64,000 nucleotides of DNA from JABDFW01 sp035550215 (GTDB taxonomy: Bacteria; Bacteroidota; Bacteroidia; Chitinophagales; Chitinophagaceae), in contig DASZPM010000012.1 of the NCBI GenBank assembly GCA_035550215.1, positions 1 to 64,000 of the forward strand, read 5' to 3'. Numbering within the stretch: the first letter of the stretch is position 1; every line of letters starts with the position of its first letter. Shown here piece after piece: positions 1-9,316 of the stretch. The notes beneath the pieces were generated by a model. It did not search any database and was not told the DNA's origin. It saw only the letters and a program-made list of their open reading frames with translations. Made by a program: the position numbers and the translations under genes.

Positions 1-3000
1 TAAATGGCCATTGCTGCTTAGTGTACCTGCCTGCGGCGTATAAATACCATATACTTTTACTGTGCCACTGCTTATGGTTACCCCTGACGGGTTGTTGATT
101 GTTATATTGTTTACGGCTATATTGCCTGTTATGCTTTGCGCGGCCGTGCCCATAAAAGTTATACCACCCGCACTGGCATCGAAGGCGCCGCTGTTGGTTA
201 AATCACCTGCTATATTTAAAGTGCCTGTACCGGTAACCGTTAGCGTTCTGCCTGCTTGTACTGTAATACCCCCTACAGATACATTACTGCTGATGGCTGG
301 CTCGTTGGTTACGCCGGCAGAGGGGATGACTACGCTGTCAGTTATTACCGGTACTGTGCCGTTGCTCCAGTTAGCGGCGGTGTTCCAGGCAGTGCTGGTT
401 GTGCCTGTCCATTGCAAGGCACCTGTATTTTCGTAAGCGCCCATATCAATCACATTATTCACCAGCCTCGCATTGCCGTTAATATCAGCATCTGTATTTA
501 CATTACCTGTATATAGTATATTATTGCCTTTATCTACAGCAGGGCTATGCCATGACAACCGGAAATCACTACCGGCTGCATTTACAAATTGCGGGTCAAC
601 CGCACCTGCGCCGCCCTCAATTATACTGCTGTTGCTGTTAAACGCAGTTGAGCCATTGCTGGTAATGCTGCTGTTATTGCTGCCTGCCGAGGTACCATTT
701 AGCCAAACTATGCTGTTATTTAACACCGGCGTGCAGTTACCATAATTATCAATAGCTGCACCTTTAGCTGATACATTGTATGCAATGGTACAATTGGTAA
801 ACACCGGGTTGCTGCCATCGTAATTAAACATGGCGCCGCCATTAACAGTAGCGGTATTATTTGCAAAAAGGCAGTTTATAAAGTACGGAGAAGTTTCAGC
901 ATCATAAAAAGCACCGCCGTCATTATCAGAGGTGTTGCCGGTGAATATGCAATTACGGAAGAGTAATTTATTACCCAGGCCACTGTTATTTTTTGCCGCT
1001 ACAGCACCGCCCTCATTACTGTTAAAACCTGTTCCGTTATATATATGCAGGGGGCCGTTAGCGCGCGCATTGGCATTGCGGAAAGTTACTCCGTCAACAA
1101 TAACACTATCGCCTGCTCCTATACCGGAAATAACCATTATATGGTAGCTGCTGCTGTTACCATCCAGGTATGTTTTATTAACGGCAGGGTTACGCAGGCC
1201 TGTGGCCGCATCGTAGCTCCCGTACAACCTTATGCCGTTGTGCATTATGGCAAAAGAAGTGTCTCTATTGGCTGCAGTTGTATTAGCATCACCCGCCGGG
1301 TAATAGGCGCCTTTGGCCACCATTATGTTACAGGCTGCGGTACCGATATGCGCCGCGCTAAGGGCAGTGCTTAATGTTTTTAATGCCTTTGCCCAGGTGC
1401 TGCCATCATTGGCATCGCTTCCGCCGGCATCATCAACGTATAAGGTTGATGCAGGCAGGCTTGTTTCGTAAGCGCCCAGGTCAAGCTTAGCCCCCGCTAA
1501 CCTTGCTTTGCCATCTATATCAGCATCGCTGTTAATATTGCCAACATACAATGCACTGCTGCCGGCGTTAATGGCATGGCTTGCGTAAGACAGCCTGTAG
1601 TTGCCGGTTGAAGGGCTGATGAACAAAGGGTCAAACGCAATATCTCCATTTTGAATAAGGCTATTGTTAATAATCACATCCGACGGAAGGCCGTCTGTAG
1701 ACAACGCACTGTTGGTTGTGCTGCCGGCAGTGGTGTTAAGCCAAATAATGCTGTTGTCAATTTCAGGCGTGCTTGAGCCCACAATGGTTATTGCGGCGCT
1801 TGAACCCGTAGCAACGTTATTGGCAAACGTACAGTTTACCAAACGCGGATAACAATGGTCGTAGCAGAACATAGTGCCGCTTTTGCCGCTATTATTGGCA
1901 AAAAGGCAGCTTACAAACACCGGCGATGACTGGCTGTTGTAAACCGCAGCGCCATTGTTGGTTGTAGTATTATTTACAAATGCACAATTGCGGAACAATA
2001 GCTTACTACCAAGGCCGCTGTTACTTCTAATGGCCACACCTGCCCCCTCGTCGCGGTTAAAAGTAATGCCATTGTAGGTATGCCCTGCGCCGCCGCCGGT
2101 TACCAGTGCCCGCTGTATGGTTATCCCATCTATAATAACGCTGTCTCCTGCTCCTATGCCTGCTATGGCTAATATGTGGTAACTGCTGTTGTTACCATCT
2201 AAATATGTTTTGCTGACATTAATGTCGCGCGCACCCGTTACGGCGTTGTAGCCACCGTACAGGCGTAAACCATTGCGGGTTATGGCAAAGGCACTGTCAG
2301 GGTTCGCAGCAGTTGCAACACTTGTGCCGGCGGGGTAATATGTGCCGGCGGCAATATATATGTTTTTAACTGATGTATTATTGTTGGCTACCCCTAAGGC
2401 ATAAGCAAGTGTTTTAAAAGCAGTTGACCAGGTGCTGCCATTATTTGCGTCGTTACCTGCGGCATCGTTTATATAAATGTTTGACAGTGCCTCGTATGCC
2501 CCCATATCAATGCCTGTCCCTATTAGCCTTGCAGTGCCATCAAGGCTTACGTCATTGTTAATATTACCGCTATACTTGCTTATATCGCCGCTATTGATGG
2601 CGGGGCTTGAAGCTGACAACCTGTAGTCCCCGGCGGCAGCGTTGGTAAACAACGGGTCTGCTGTACTGTTACCGCCAACGCCGCCCTGTATAATGCTGTT
2701 GCTGCCTGTGGCAACAGGTGTGGCATCGCTGGTTATACCACTGTTGTTATTGCCTGCAATTGTACCGTTTAACCATACAATACTGTTGTTTAAAACAGGC
2801 GTGCTGCTGCCCGCACTGGCTATTACACTGCCGCCGCTGCACACATTATAGGCAAGGGTACAATTGGTAAAAACAGGGTTGCTGCTGTTATAATTAAATA
2901 TTATACCGCCGCTGTTAGGCCCGCTGTTATTGGCAAATAAACAGTTTACAAAAGCTGGCGAAGACGCGTTATTATAAATAGCCGCCGCATGGTTATTGCC

Positions 3001-6000
3001 TGTATTGTTTGTAAATACGCAATTGCGGAACAACAGCTTGCTGCCCAAACCATTGTTATTTATGGCCGATACTGCGCCACCCTCGTTACCATTAAAGCCA
3101 TTGCCGTTATAGATATGTGATGTGATGCCGTTACAATTAGCATTGCGGACGGTAACGCCATCAACAATAACACTGTCACCCGCGCCAATACCTGCAACAG
3201 CCAATATATGATAGCTGCTGTTGTTACCGTCTAAATATGTTTTATTAACAGCCGCATTACGTGTGCCTGTTGCGGCATTGTAACCACCGTATAGCTTTAT
3301 GCCGTTGTTTGATATAATAAAAGCACTATCCCCGTTTGTTGTTGTTGCGGCCGCGGTGCCTGCAGGGTAGTAAGTGCCTTTTGCTATTAATATAGAATCT
3401 TTAACACTGCCGCTGGCGGCAACACTCAGCGCATAGCTGAGTGTTTTATAGGCCTGTGCCCAACTGCTGCCATTGTTATTATCGTTGCCGTTTGCAGAAT
3501 CTACATACATGGCAGTGGCGGCCGTATTTTGCGCGCCAAGGCTTATAGTAGTGGTGTTATACCCTGCGTTGTTGGATGCAGTAATAAGATAGCTTTGGGT
3601 TGCCGACGCCACTGCTGGCGTGCCGCTTATAATACCCGTTGCACTGTTAATTGTTAACCCGGCGGGTAAAGATGGGCTTATGGTGTATTTTAAAACAGCG
3701 CCGCCCGTACCTGTTATCTTAGTAAGTTTATTAGTATACTTGTTATCAGTTGAATAGATATTATTTGACGGGTCTGAAGTTATGGACACGGTGTATAAAT
3801 AACCGAAGGGATACGTCAGTATCACCCCGTTTGAGGTAAGCTGTGTTGTAGTGTAATCAGTTAATAGAATATCCAAATTGCCAACCCTGTCAAAAGCCAG
3901 CGCTAATGCAGAGTGTGGCGACCAATAAGGCGGGTAGGTGTTAGATACAAAAGTTGTATTTCCCCCGCCTGCCGGCTCCTTTATAATTTCGCTGCCCGAG
4001 TTACCCATATATATTTCCTGTGTAACCGGGTTTATTGCAATACTCAAAATACCAGCTACAGCCGGGCCAACAGTTGTTATATTACCGGTTGCATTTATTA
4101 CTTGTATAGGCCCAATTCTCCCTAATTCAGCTATATATATATTACCGGCAGAATCTGATGCCAATCCATTAGGCGACTGCAGACCCGACGCAATTACGGT
4201 TACCGTATTATTTGCCGTTATTCTGCTAACCGAGTTATTATTGCGGTCTGCAACATACACATTGCCCTTTCCATCAGCCGCAAGGGCTACCGCATTGTTA
4301 AAACCGGTTGCTATTGTTGAAACACTGCCATCAAGCCTGGACCATTTTTGTACATTGACGCCGCCATCGGTTATAACATAAACATAGTTATTGTCTGCAG
4401 CTTCGCCGGTAGGCTTGTTAAATAAATGCAGGTCTGCCTGGGTGCCAGCGGCAACAAAGTTTGGCGCATACGCAGTTATGGCACGCCCTACAGCAAAAGG
4501 CGCTGCAGGGCCGGCATATACGAAATCGCCCGGCGCCACTTCTGTAACTGCCAGTTGCAGGCTTGCTACTGTGCTGCCACCATTGTTACTTGCTGTAACG
4601 GTATATGTTTGGGTGGCTGAAACTGCCTGCGCTGTTCCGCCCACCTGCCCCGTGGTTGTATTTAGTGACAGACCCGCAGGCAGCGCCGGTTGTATGCTGT
4701 AATTTGTTATTACCCCGCCCGGCCCGGCAATTTTTATTACGCCGCTTACACTTCCATCTATGTAGTATATATTTCCGTTTACATCCGCAGCTATTGACGA
4801 GCAGTACTGAAGAAATGAGCTTCCGTTTATACCGCTGTTTACAAATACACTTTGCACACCGGCTGGCGTTACTACTTTTATATCGCCCTCGTCGTAGTCT
4901 TCGCTTATATATATATTCCCGGTGCGATCTATAGCAAGAGCGTCGGCGTAAACATAATCTTGACTATTAGCGTTGCTAACGGTACCGTCCGGTGCAATTT
5001 TTTTCATCAGGCAATAAGCTCTGTTTCCGGTGTTATATGTAAAATAAATATTCCCAACCCCGTCAACCGCAATGCCGTTACATGCTGCCGACGGGCTGGA
5101 CCAAAGAACAGTAACTGCACCATTAGAGGGCTGAACTTTTTCAACATCCCGGTCTGTTGTTACATAAACATTGCCCTGCACATCAGTTGCAATAGCATTC
5201 AATCCCGAAACCTGGACAACTGTGGTTACAACACCGCCCGGTGTTATTTTTTTTAAGGCGCCATAATCATTTATATATACATTACCTGCGGTATCTGCAG
5301 CAATGTTTAATGGACTTGTAAAACCGGAAGCCAATGTTGTAACGGCCCCGTTTGTTGCCGAAACCTTGTAAACAGTATGAGCGTTATGGTCAGCAACATA
5401 TAAGTTACCTGTTGCGTCTGTTGCCAGGCCGTCAGGATTGTTAAAGTTTGCTGACACTTGCGTTTTGGTACCGGCTGCAGCCTGGGCAGGCGTAACGCCG
5501 CTGCTATTTATGCCTTTTACAAAAATGGCCGGGGAGGGATAACTGATGCTGTTGGGCGCCGTACTTGTTGCCGTAAAACCGCCCTTTGCAGCCGTGCCGG
5601 CAGGGGTGGTAACCAACACGTTGCCCGTTGAACCTTCGCCAAGAGTTGCAATAATAACACTGTCTGAAACAACCGTAAAAGCTGTTGCCGCCGTGCCGCC
5701 AAATGTTACAGTTGTTGCGCCGCTAAAAAAATGGCCTTTAATGGTTATGGTTTGGCCAAACCTGCCTGAACCAGGGCTGAACGAAGTAATAGCCGGTGGC
5801 AGGTAATAACTTATTTGCGATGCCTCAACTATTTGACGGCTGGCATCGGGCAGGGCCGTGTTAAATAAAATTATTTCAGGCAGCCACAGGTTGCCTGCAT
5901 CGCCGCCGCTGGCCCTGTTGCCCAGCATCAGCGCATTACCATTATCAGCAAAAGCACTTACCGTTTGCGTGCCGGTTTGGGTACCGTTAAGATAAGTGCT

Positions 6001-8733
6001 GTAGGTGCCGGTTGCAGGTATAACAAAGCTGTACACTGATGCCGGCACCTGGTTGCTTATAACACCCACAGGTGTTGTTGCATTAAGGCCGATGCCGTTA
6101 AATACCTGTGTGGATGCGTTACCCACTGTAAAAGAACCCAGAGTATTGCTAAAATCAAAAGGGCCCGGGTATGCAAGGTTAGTTAAGGCAGCGGTACCCG
6201 TTTTTGTAACCATGCCCGAAGGGGTGGCGCTGTTACCCTTTGCCACGCCCACCATGCTGGCCCCTACCGTAAATATTACAGCCTGGGTGGTGGCAAGGTT
6301 ACTGGTAGCAAAATAAATAGCGGGTTGGTTATTTAACCTTTGCACCACGCCATTTAACACTATATATGGCTGCAAACTGGTGTTGGCCTGCGACATCGTA
6401 TATCCATTGCCTGTTTGGTCGTACCAGGCGGCTATATAGCCGGTACCGCCGCCCACAAAGGTTTTTAGGGCGGCAGTGTCCAGGTCTCCGTTGCCGGTAA
6501 AACCAATATTTTGTGTGGCATTGTCGCTGCTGCGGCGCACCTTAATGGCGCTGCCGGAATAGCTGCTGCTTAACAACCGGAGCGAATAGGCAACCGCTGC
6601 CGCTGTGGCGTTTGTAAGGCCCGCCTTGTCCAGCGTATTTGGCTCAATTTCATAGCAACCCATATCTATCGCCGAGCCGGCCAGCCTTTGGCCACCGTTA
6701 AGGTCAAGGTCGGTTGATATATTTCCTGTATAAAGTGCATTGCTGCCCGCGTTTGCAGCAGGGCTGCCTGCAGGAAAAGTAAAATTGCCTGCGGCAGGGC
6801 TAACAAAAAGCGGGTCGGCGGTACTGTTGGCGCCAAGGCCGCCCTGTATAATGTTGTTGGAGCCAGTTGCAACCGGCGATGCATCGCTTGATATACCGCT
6901 GTTGTTGCCGCCGGTGGTGGTTCCGTTAAGCCACACAATACTGTTATTAAATACAGGCGTGCTGCTGCCCGCACTGGCTATGGTGGCGCCACCGGCACAA
7001 ACATTATAGGCAATGGTACAGTTGGTAAACACAGGGTTGCTGCCATTATAGTTAAATACGGTGCCGCCGCTGCCGGCATCACTATTATTGGCAAAAAGGC
7101 AGTTTACAAAAGCGGGTGATGATGCATTGCTGTACAATGCAGCAGCATGGTTGTTGCCGGTGTTATTTAAAAATGCGCAGTTGCGGAACATAAGCTTGTT
7201 GCCCAGCCCGCTGTTGCCCACGGCGGAAACCCCGCCGCCCTCGTTACCGTTAAAGCCGTTACCATTATAGGTGTGCGACGTGTTGCCGTTGCATTTGGCG
7301 TTGCGTATGGTAACCCCGTCAACAATAACACTGTCGCCCGCGCCTATGCCCGCAACAACCACCACATGGTAGCTGCTGTTATTGCCATCTAAATAAGTTG
7401 GGTTGGCTACCGTATTGCGTAAACCCGTTGCAGCATTAAAACCGCCATACAACCTTATGCCGTTACGCAGTATGGGGAAGGCTGTATCGCCATTATTTGT
7501 GGTTGCAGCCGCTGTACCGGCCGGGTAATAGGTTCCTTTTGCTATAAGTATATTTTTAACACTGTAGTTTGAATTAGCTATTTGCAACGCATAACCCAGT
7601 GTAGCAAATGCGGCGCCCCAACTGGTACCTGCATAACTGTCGTTGCCGTTGGCAGCGTCTACATAGAGTGTTGGCAAATTAACAGGCGTTTTTACAGCGA
7701 CAGTATTGGAAAATGCACCCTGCCCTTCCAGCGCTGCCGCCGTATTATTTGGCCTTACACGGTAATAATACTGGGTATTTGCTGATAAGCCGGTAATAAC
7801 GGCGGAAGCTTTTGAATTGGGTGAAACCGATTGTTTAGCCACTACAATGTTGTAAAAATCGGCGTCAGTTGCTACGTCCACATAGTAATTGGTGATATTT
7901 GAACTGGTGTTTGCCACCCAGTTGGCTGTAAAGCTATTTGGCAAAACTGATGTAGCGGCATTGGCATTAATAAGGTACATGGCATAGCTTTGCACATAAC
8001 CGGGCAAACCATTGGGGCCATATAAAACAGCGCCGGTTGCAGACAGGCCTGTACTTGCGGTTGAATTATCAAACTGGTAATAAGCGTTTGCACCATTTAC
8101 AGAGGAAGAAACGGCATCGGTTGCGGGGTTAATGCTGCTTGAATTGTATATCCTTAGTTCATCTATATCGCCCGAAAAATAAGAATTGACGGCCCAGGGG
8201 TTGTAGCCAATATTACCCACTGTATGCTTATCATCAAAAAGGCGGGTACTGTTAAAAGTTTGCGCCTGGCTATATACCTGCACACCGTTTATATAAAATT
8301 TTATAAACTTATTGCTGGCAGATACTATGCAGGCCAAATGGTACCAGTGCCCAACAACATAGTTGAAAGGGATGGTAAGCTGGGCCACCGTTGAATAATT
8401 GGCGCCATCAAAATCGGGTACACTTACACTTATGTTATTGGATTGTAATCCCATACCGAAACCCGTTATATTAGCGCCTATTGGTTCCTGGACGACAAAA
8501 ATAGTTTGCACATTGGCGTTGGAGGTTGGCCTTATCCATGCTTCAACCGTGTATTCTGCCTGCAAAATATTGTTACCCATCGTCATGGTAGCGTACTGGG
8601 GGGAGTTGGTAACGTTTAATTCCAGTGCCTGGCCTGGGCTTTGCGCATGTACCTGCTGCATGGCAAATGCAGCCAGGCAAACAATAATGGGTTTAATTTT
8701 TACCGTAGTAAAACTTTTGTAAAAAGCTTTCAT
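1..8733 (-). CDS. Giant secreted modular protein (LamG, FN3, beta-helix, TIG, NHL); C-terminus outside window
   Basis: One frame stays open from the ATG at 8733 to the window edge, giving at least 2,911 residues. The N-terminus is a signal peptide ending near residue 31 (VHA-Q). Domains in order are a LamG/concanavalin-like domain (about 32-200), an FN3-like domain (about 250-340), a right-handed beta-helix polymorphic-repeat block (about 355-690), a second lectin-like stretch (about 700-965), an IPT/TIG domain (about 970-1055), NHL-propeller repeats, a putative Ig domain, more NHL repeats, another Ig domain, and then three more beta-helix blocks. The visible end resembles the repeat-rich stalk of large Bacteroidota surface proteins. 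A C-terminal type IX secretion domain is expected but lies outside the window. The likely role is adhesion or glycan binding at the cell surface, which is inference from domain content. The many plus-strand open frames here are shadows caused by GC-rich codon use. Confidence 0.9.
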   Translation of the reverse strand, partial: MKAFYKSFTTVKIKPIIVCLAAFAMQQVHAQSPGQALELNVTNSPQYATMTMGNNILQAEYTVEAWIRPTSNANVQTIFVVQEPIGANITGFGMGLQSNNISVSVPDFDGANYSTVAQLTIPFNYVVGHWYHLACIVSASNKFIKFYINGVQVYSQAQTFNSTRLFDDKHTVGNIGYNPWAVNSYFSGDIDELRIYNSSSINPATDAVSSSVNGANAYYQFDNSTASTGLSATGAVLYGPNGLPGYVQSYAMYLINANAATSVLPNSFTANWVANTSSNITNYYVDVATDADFYNIVVAKQSVSPNSKASAVITGLSANTQYYYRVRPNNTAAALEGQGAFSNTVAVKTPVNLPTLYVDAANGNDSYAGTSWGAAFATLGYALQIANSNYSVKNILIAKGTYYPAGTAAATTNNGDTAFPILRNGIRLYGGFNAATGLRNTVANPTYLDGNNSSYHVVVVAGIGAGDSVIVDGVTIRNAKCNGNTSHTYNGNGFNGNEGGGVSAVGNSGLGNKLMFRNCAFLNNTGNNHAAALYSNASSPAFVNCLFANNSDAGSGGTVFNYNGSNPVFTNCTIAYNVCAGGATIASAGSSTPVFNNSIVWLNGTTTGGNNSGISSDASPVATGSNNIIQGGLGANSTADPLFVSPAAGNFTFPAGSPAANAGSNALYTGNISTDLDLNGGQRLAGSAIDMGCYEIEPNTLDKAGLTNATAAAVAYSLRLLSSSYSGSAIKVRRSSDNATQNIGFTGNGDLDTAALKTFVGGGTGYIAAWYDQTGNGYTMSQANTSLQPYIVLNGVVQRLNNQPAIYFATSNLATTQAVIFTVGASMVGVAKGNSATPSGMVTKTGTAALTNLAYPGPFDFSNTLGSFTVGNASTQVFNGIGLNATTPVGVISNQVPASVYSFVIPATGTYSTYLNGTQTGTQTVSAFADNGNALMLGNRASGGDAGNLWLPEIILFNTALPDASRQIVEASQISYYLPPAITSFSPGSGRFGQTITIKGHFFSGATTVTFGGTAATAFTVVSDSVIIATLGEGSTGNVLVTTPAGTAAKGGFTATSTAPNSISYPSPAIFVKGINSSGVTPAQAAAGTKTQVSANFNNPDGLATDATGNLYVADHNAHTVYKVSATNGAVTTLASGFTSPLNIAADTAGNVYINDYGALKKITPGGVVTTVVQVSGLNAIATDVQGNVYVTTDRDVEKVQPSNGAVTVLWSSPSAACNGIAVDGVGNIYFTYNTGNRAYCLMKKIAPDGTVSNANSQDYVYADALAIDRTGNIYISEDYDEGDIKVVTPAGVQSVFVNSGINGSSFLQYCSSIAADVNGNIYYIDGSVSGVIKIAGPGGVITNYSIQPALPAGLSLNTTTGQVGGTAQAVSATQTYTVTASNNGGSTVASLQLAVTEVAPGDFVYAGPAAPFAVGRAITAYAPNFVAAGTQADLHLFNKPTGEAADNNYVYVITDGGVNVQKWSRLDGSVSTIATGFNNAVALAADGKGNVYVADRNNNSVSRITANNTVTVIASGLQSPNGLASDSAGNIYIAELGRIGPIQVINATGNITTVGPAVAGILSIAINPVTQEIYMGNSGSEIIKEPAGGGNTTFVSNTYPPYWSPHSALALAFDRVGNLDILLTDYTTTQLTSNGVILTYPFGYLYTVSITSDPSNNIYSTDNKYTNKLTKITGTGGAVLKYTISPSLPAGLTINSATGIISGTPAVASATQSYLITASNNAGYNTTTISLGAQNTAATAMYVDSANGNDNNNGSSWAQAYKTLSYALSVAASGSVKDSILIAKGTYYPAGTAAATTTNGDSAFIISNNGIKLYGGYNAATGTRNAAVNKTYLDGNNSSYHILAVAGIGAGDSVIVDGVTVRNANCNGITSHIYNGNGFNGNEGGAVSAINNNGLGSKLLFRNCVFTNNTGNNHAAAIYNNASSPAFVNCLFANNSGPNSGGIIFNYNSSNPVFTNCTLAYNVCSGGSVIASAGSSTPVLNNSIVWLNGTIAGNNNSGITSDATPVATGSNSIIQGGVGGNSTADPLFTNAAAGDYRLSASSPAINSGDISKYSGNINNDVSLDGTARLIGTGIDMGAYEALSNIYINDAAGNDANNGSTWSTAFKTLAYALGVANNNTSVKNIYIAAGTYYPAGTSVATAANPDSAFAITRNGLRLYGGYNAVTGARDINVSKTYLDGNNSSYHILAIAGIGAGDSVIIDGITIQRALVTGGGAGHTYNGITFNRDEGAGVAIRSNSGLGSKLLFRNCAFVNNTTTNNGAAVYNSQSSPVFVSCLFANNSGKSGTMFCYDHCYPRLVNCTFANNVATGSSAAITIVGSSTPEIDNSIIWLNTTAGSTTNSALSTDGLPSDVIINNSLIQNGDIAFDPLFISPSTGNYRLSYASHAINAGSSALYVGNINSDADIDGKARLAGAKLDLGAYETSLPASTLYVDDAGGSDANDGSTWAKALKTLSTALSAAHIGTAACNIMVAKGAYYPAGDANTTAANRDTSFAIMHNGIRLYGSYDAATGLRNPAVNKTYLDGNSSSYHIMVISGIGAGDSVIVDGVTFRNANARANGPLHIYNGTGFNSNEGGAVAAKNNSGLGNKLLFRNCIFTGNTSDNDGGAFYDAETSPYFINCLFANNTATVNGGAMFNYDGSNPVFTNCTIAYNVSAKGAAIDNYGNCTPVLNNSIVWLNGTSAGSNNSSITSNGSTAFNSNSSIIEGGAGAVDPQFVNAAGSDFRLSWHSPAVDKGNNILYTGNVNTDADINGNARLVNNVIDMGAYENTGALQWTGTTSTAWNTAANWSNGTVPVITDSVVIPSAGVTNEPAISSNVSVGGITVQAGRTLTVTGTGTLNIAGDLTNSGAFDASAGGITFMGTAAQSITGNIAVNNITINNPSGVTISSGTVKVYGIYTPQAGTLSSNGHL
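425..3512 (-). repeat. Three tandem ~1-kb beta-helix units inside the giant gene
   Basis: Units lie at about 2490-3512, 1465-2478 and 425-1450. Each starts with a YVD-A-GND/GSD-ANDG-type motif. Each then runs through LYGGY/LYGSY, TYLDGN-SSYH, AGIGAGDSVI-DGVT, NNSGLG-KLLFRNC, NCLFANN and NSIVWLN motifs and ends in MGAYE or LGAYE. The similarity is visible at DNA level, so the units arose by duplication. Confidence 0.8.
6650..7675 (-). repeat. N-terminal copy of the beta-helix unit
   Basis: This unit has the same motif series as the block at 425-3512 but is separated from it by about 3 kb of lectin, TIG and NHL modules. By eye it is closest to the unit at 2490-3512: long nucleotide stretches are shared, for example around 2810-2880 and 6955-7040. 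Confidence 0.75.
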
Positions 8734-8846
8734 AAAGCAGTTATTGGTTTTTTGGCTACAATTTCCATTAAGGGTACCTTTAAAAATGTTGCCCATGTTT
8801 GCCCGTAAAAAGAAGTTTTTCTTTTCAAAAAAATTAAAAACCACCC

Positions 8847-8864
8847 CGGACAAAACATGGACAA
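8847..8864. promoter_or_regulatory. 18-bp operator-like repeat, copy 1
   Basis: The sequence CGGACAAAACATGGACAA is identical to the copy at 9246-9263. On the minus strand it contains TTGTCC twice, 11 bp apart (about one helical turn), the geometry of a direct-repeat activator site. It lies 114 bp upstream of the giant gene's start. Confidence 0.5.
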
Positions 8865-8897
8865 AAGGTTTAATTTATTGATTATCAATTATAAAAA

Positions 8898-9104
8898 TTA
8901 GCTCCGCTTTTTCGGTTTATAGCCTTTATACAGTTTGTTAAGCTCTTCAAGTTCTTTACTTACCCTGGCTAGTTCAACGGTTTTAGTAGCCTGCCGCTGC
9001 TTAAGCAACTCCATCTTTTTAGCAACTTCTTCTAACTGACTTCGCAATAAAAGCACGTGCTTTTTTTCATCGTCTGTGTTACCCGGAAACTGTTTTTTGC
9101 TCAT
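8898..9104 (-). CDS. Small coiled-coil protein, unknown function
   Basis: This encodes 68 residues starting MSKKQF. The open frame extends 18 codons further upstream, but the ATG at 9104 gives a compact protein with a heptad-like charged helix (about 15-60) and a basic tail (GYKPKKRS). No family is recognised. It is cytosolic by composition. It lies between the sensor gene (9317-11092) and the giant gene on the same strand, with its own upstream copy of the 18-bp repeat, so it is probably transcribed separately. It could be a small regulatory or structural protein; a spurious frame is less likely given its clean coiled-coil periodicity. Confidence 0.6.
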   Translation of the reverse strand: MSKKQFPGNTDDEKKHVLLLRSQLEEVAKKMELLKQRQATKTVELARVSKELEELNKLYKGYKPKKRS

Positions 9105-9245
9105 GTTTTGGTTGTTTTTAGCTGTGTTTGGGTTAAGCCATTCAATAATCACCCACATTCCTGTGCATACCCAATCATGGGCAATTACCCTACGTATGGT
9201 CGTTTAAAGAGAATGATTTTTAGGAAGAAGCACTTAAAAAAGGGT

Positions 9246-9263
9246 CGGACAAAACATGGACAA
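9246..9263. promoter_or_regulatory. 18-bp operator-like repeat, copy 2
   Basis: This is an exact copy of the element at 8847-8864, in the same orientation, 142 bp upstream of the small coiled-coil gene at 9104. Two exact 18-mers within 400 bp, each at a similar distance upstream of a start codon, suggest one DNA-binding regulator for both genes. Confidence 0.5.
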
Positions 9264-9316
9264 GCCATCTAACAGACTGATTTACAGGAGTAAAAATTGT
9301 TTTGCAAAGGCGGCAT

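Noticed and set aside
62..8722. Many plus- and minus-frame open frames inside the giant gene
   Set aside because: They are shadows of one continuous minus-strand frame with clear domains; their translations are low-complexity and hydrophobic with no family resemblance.
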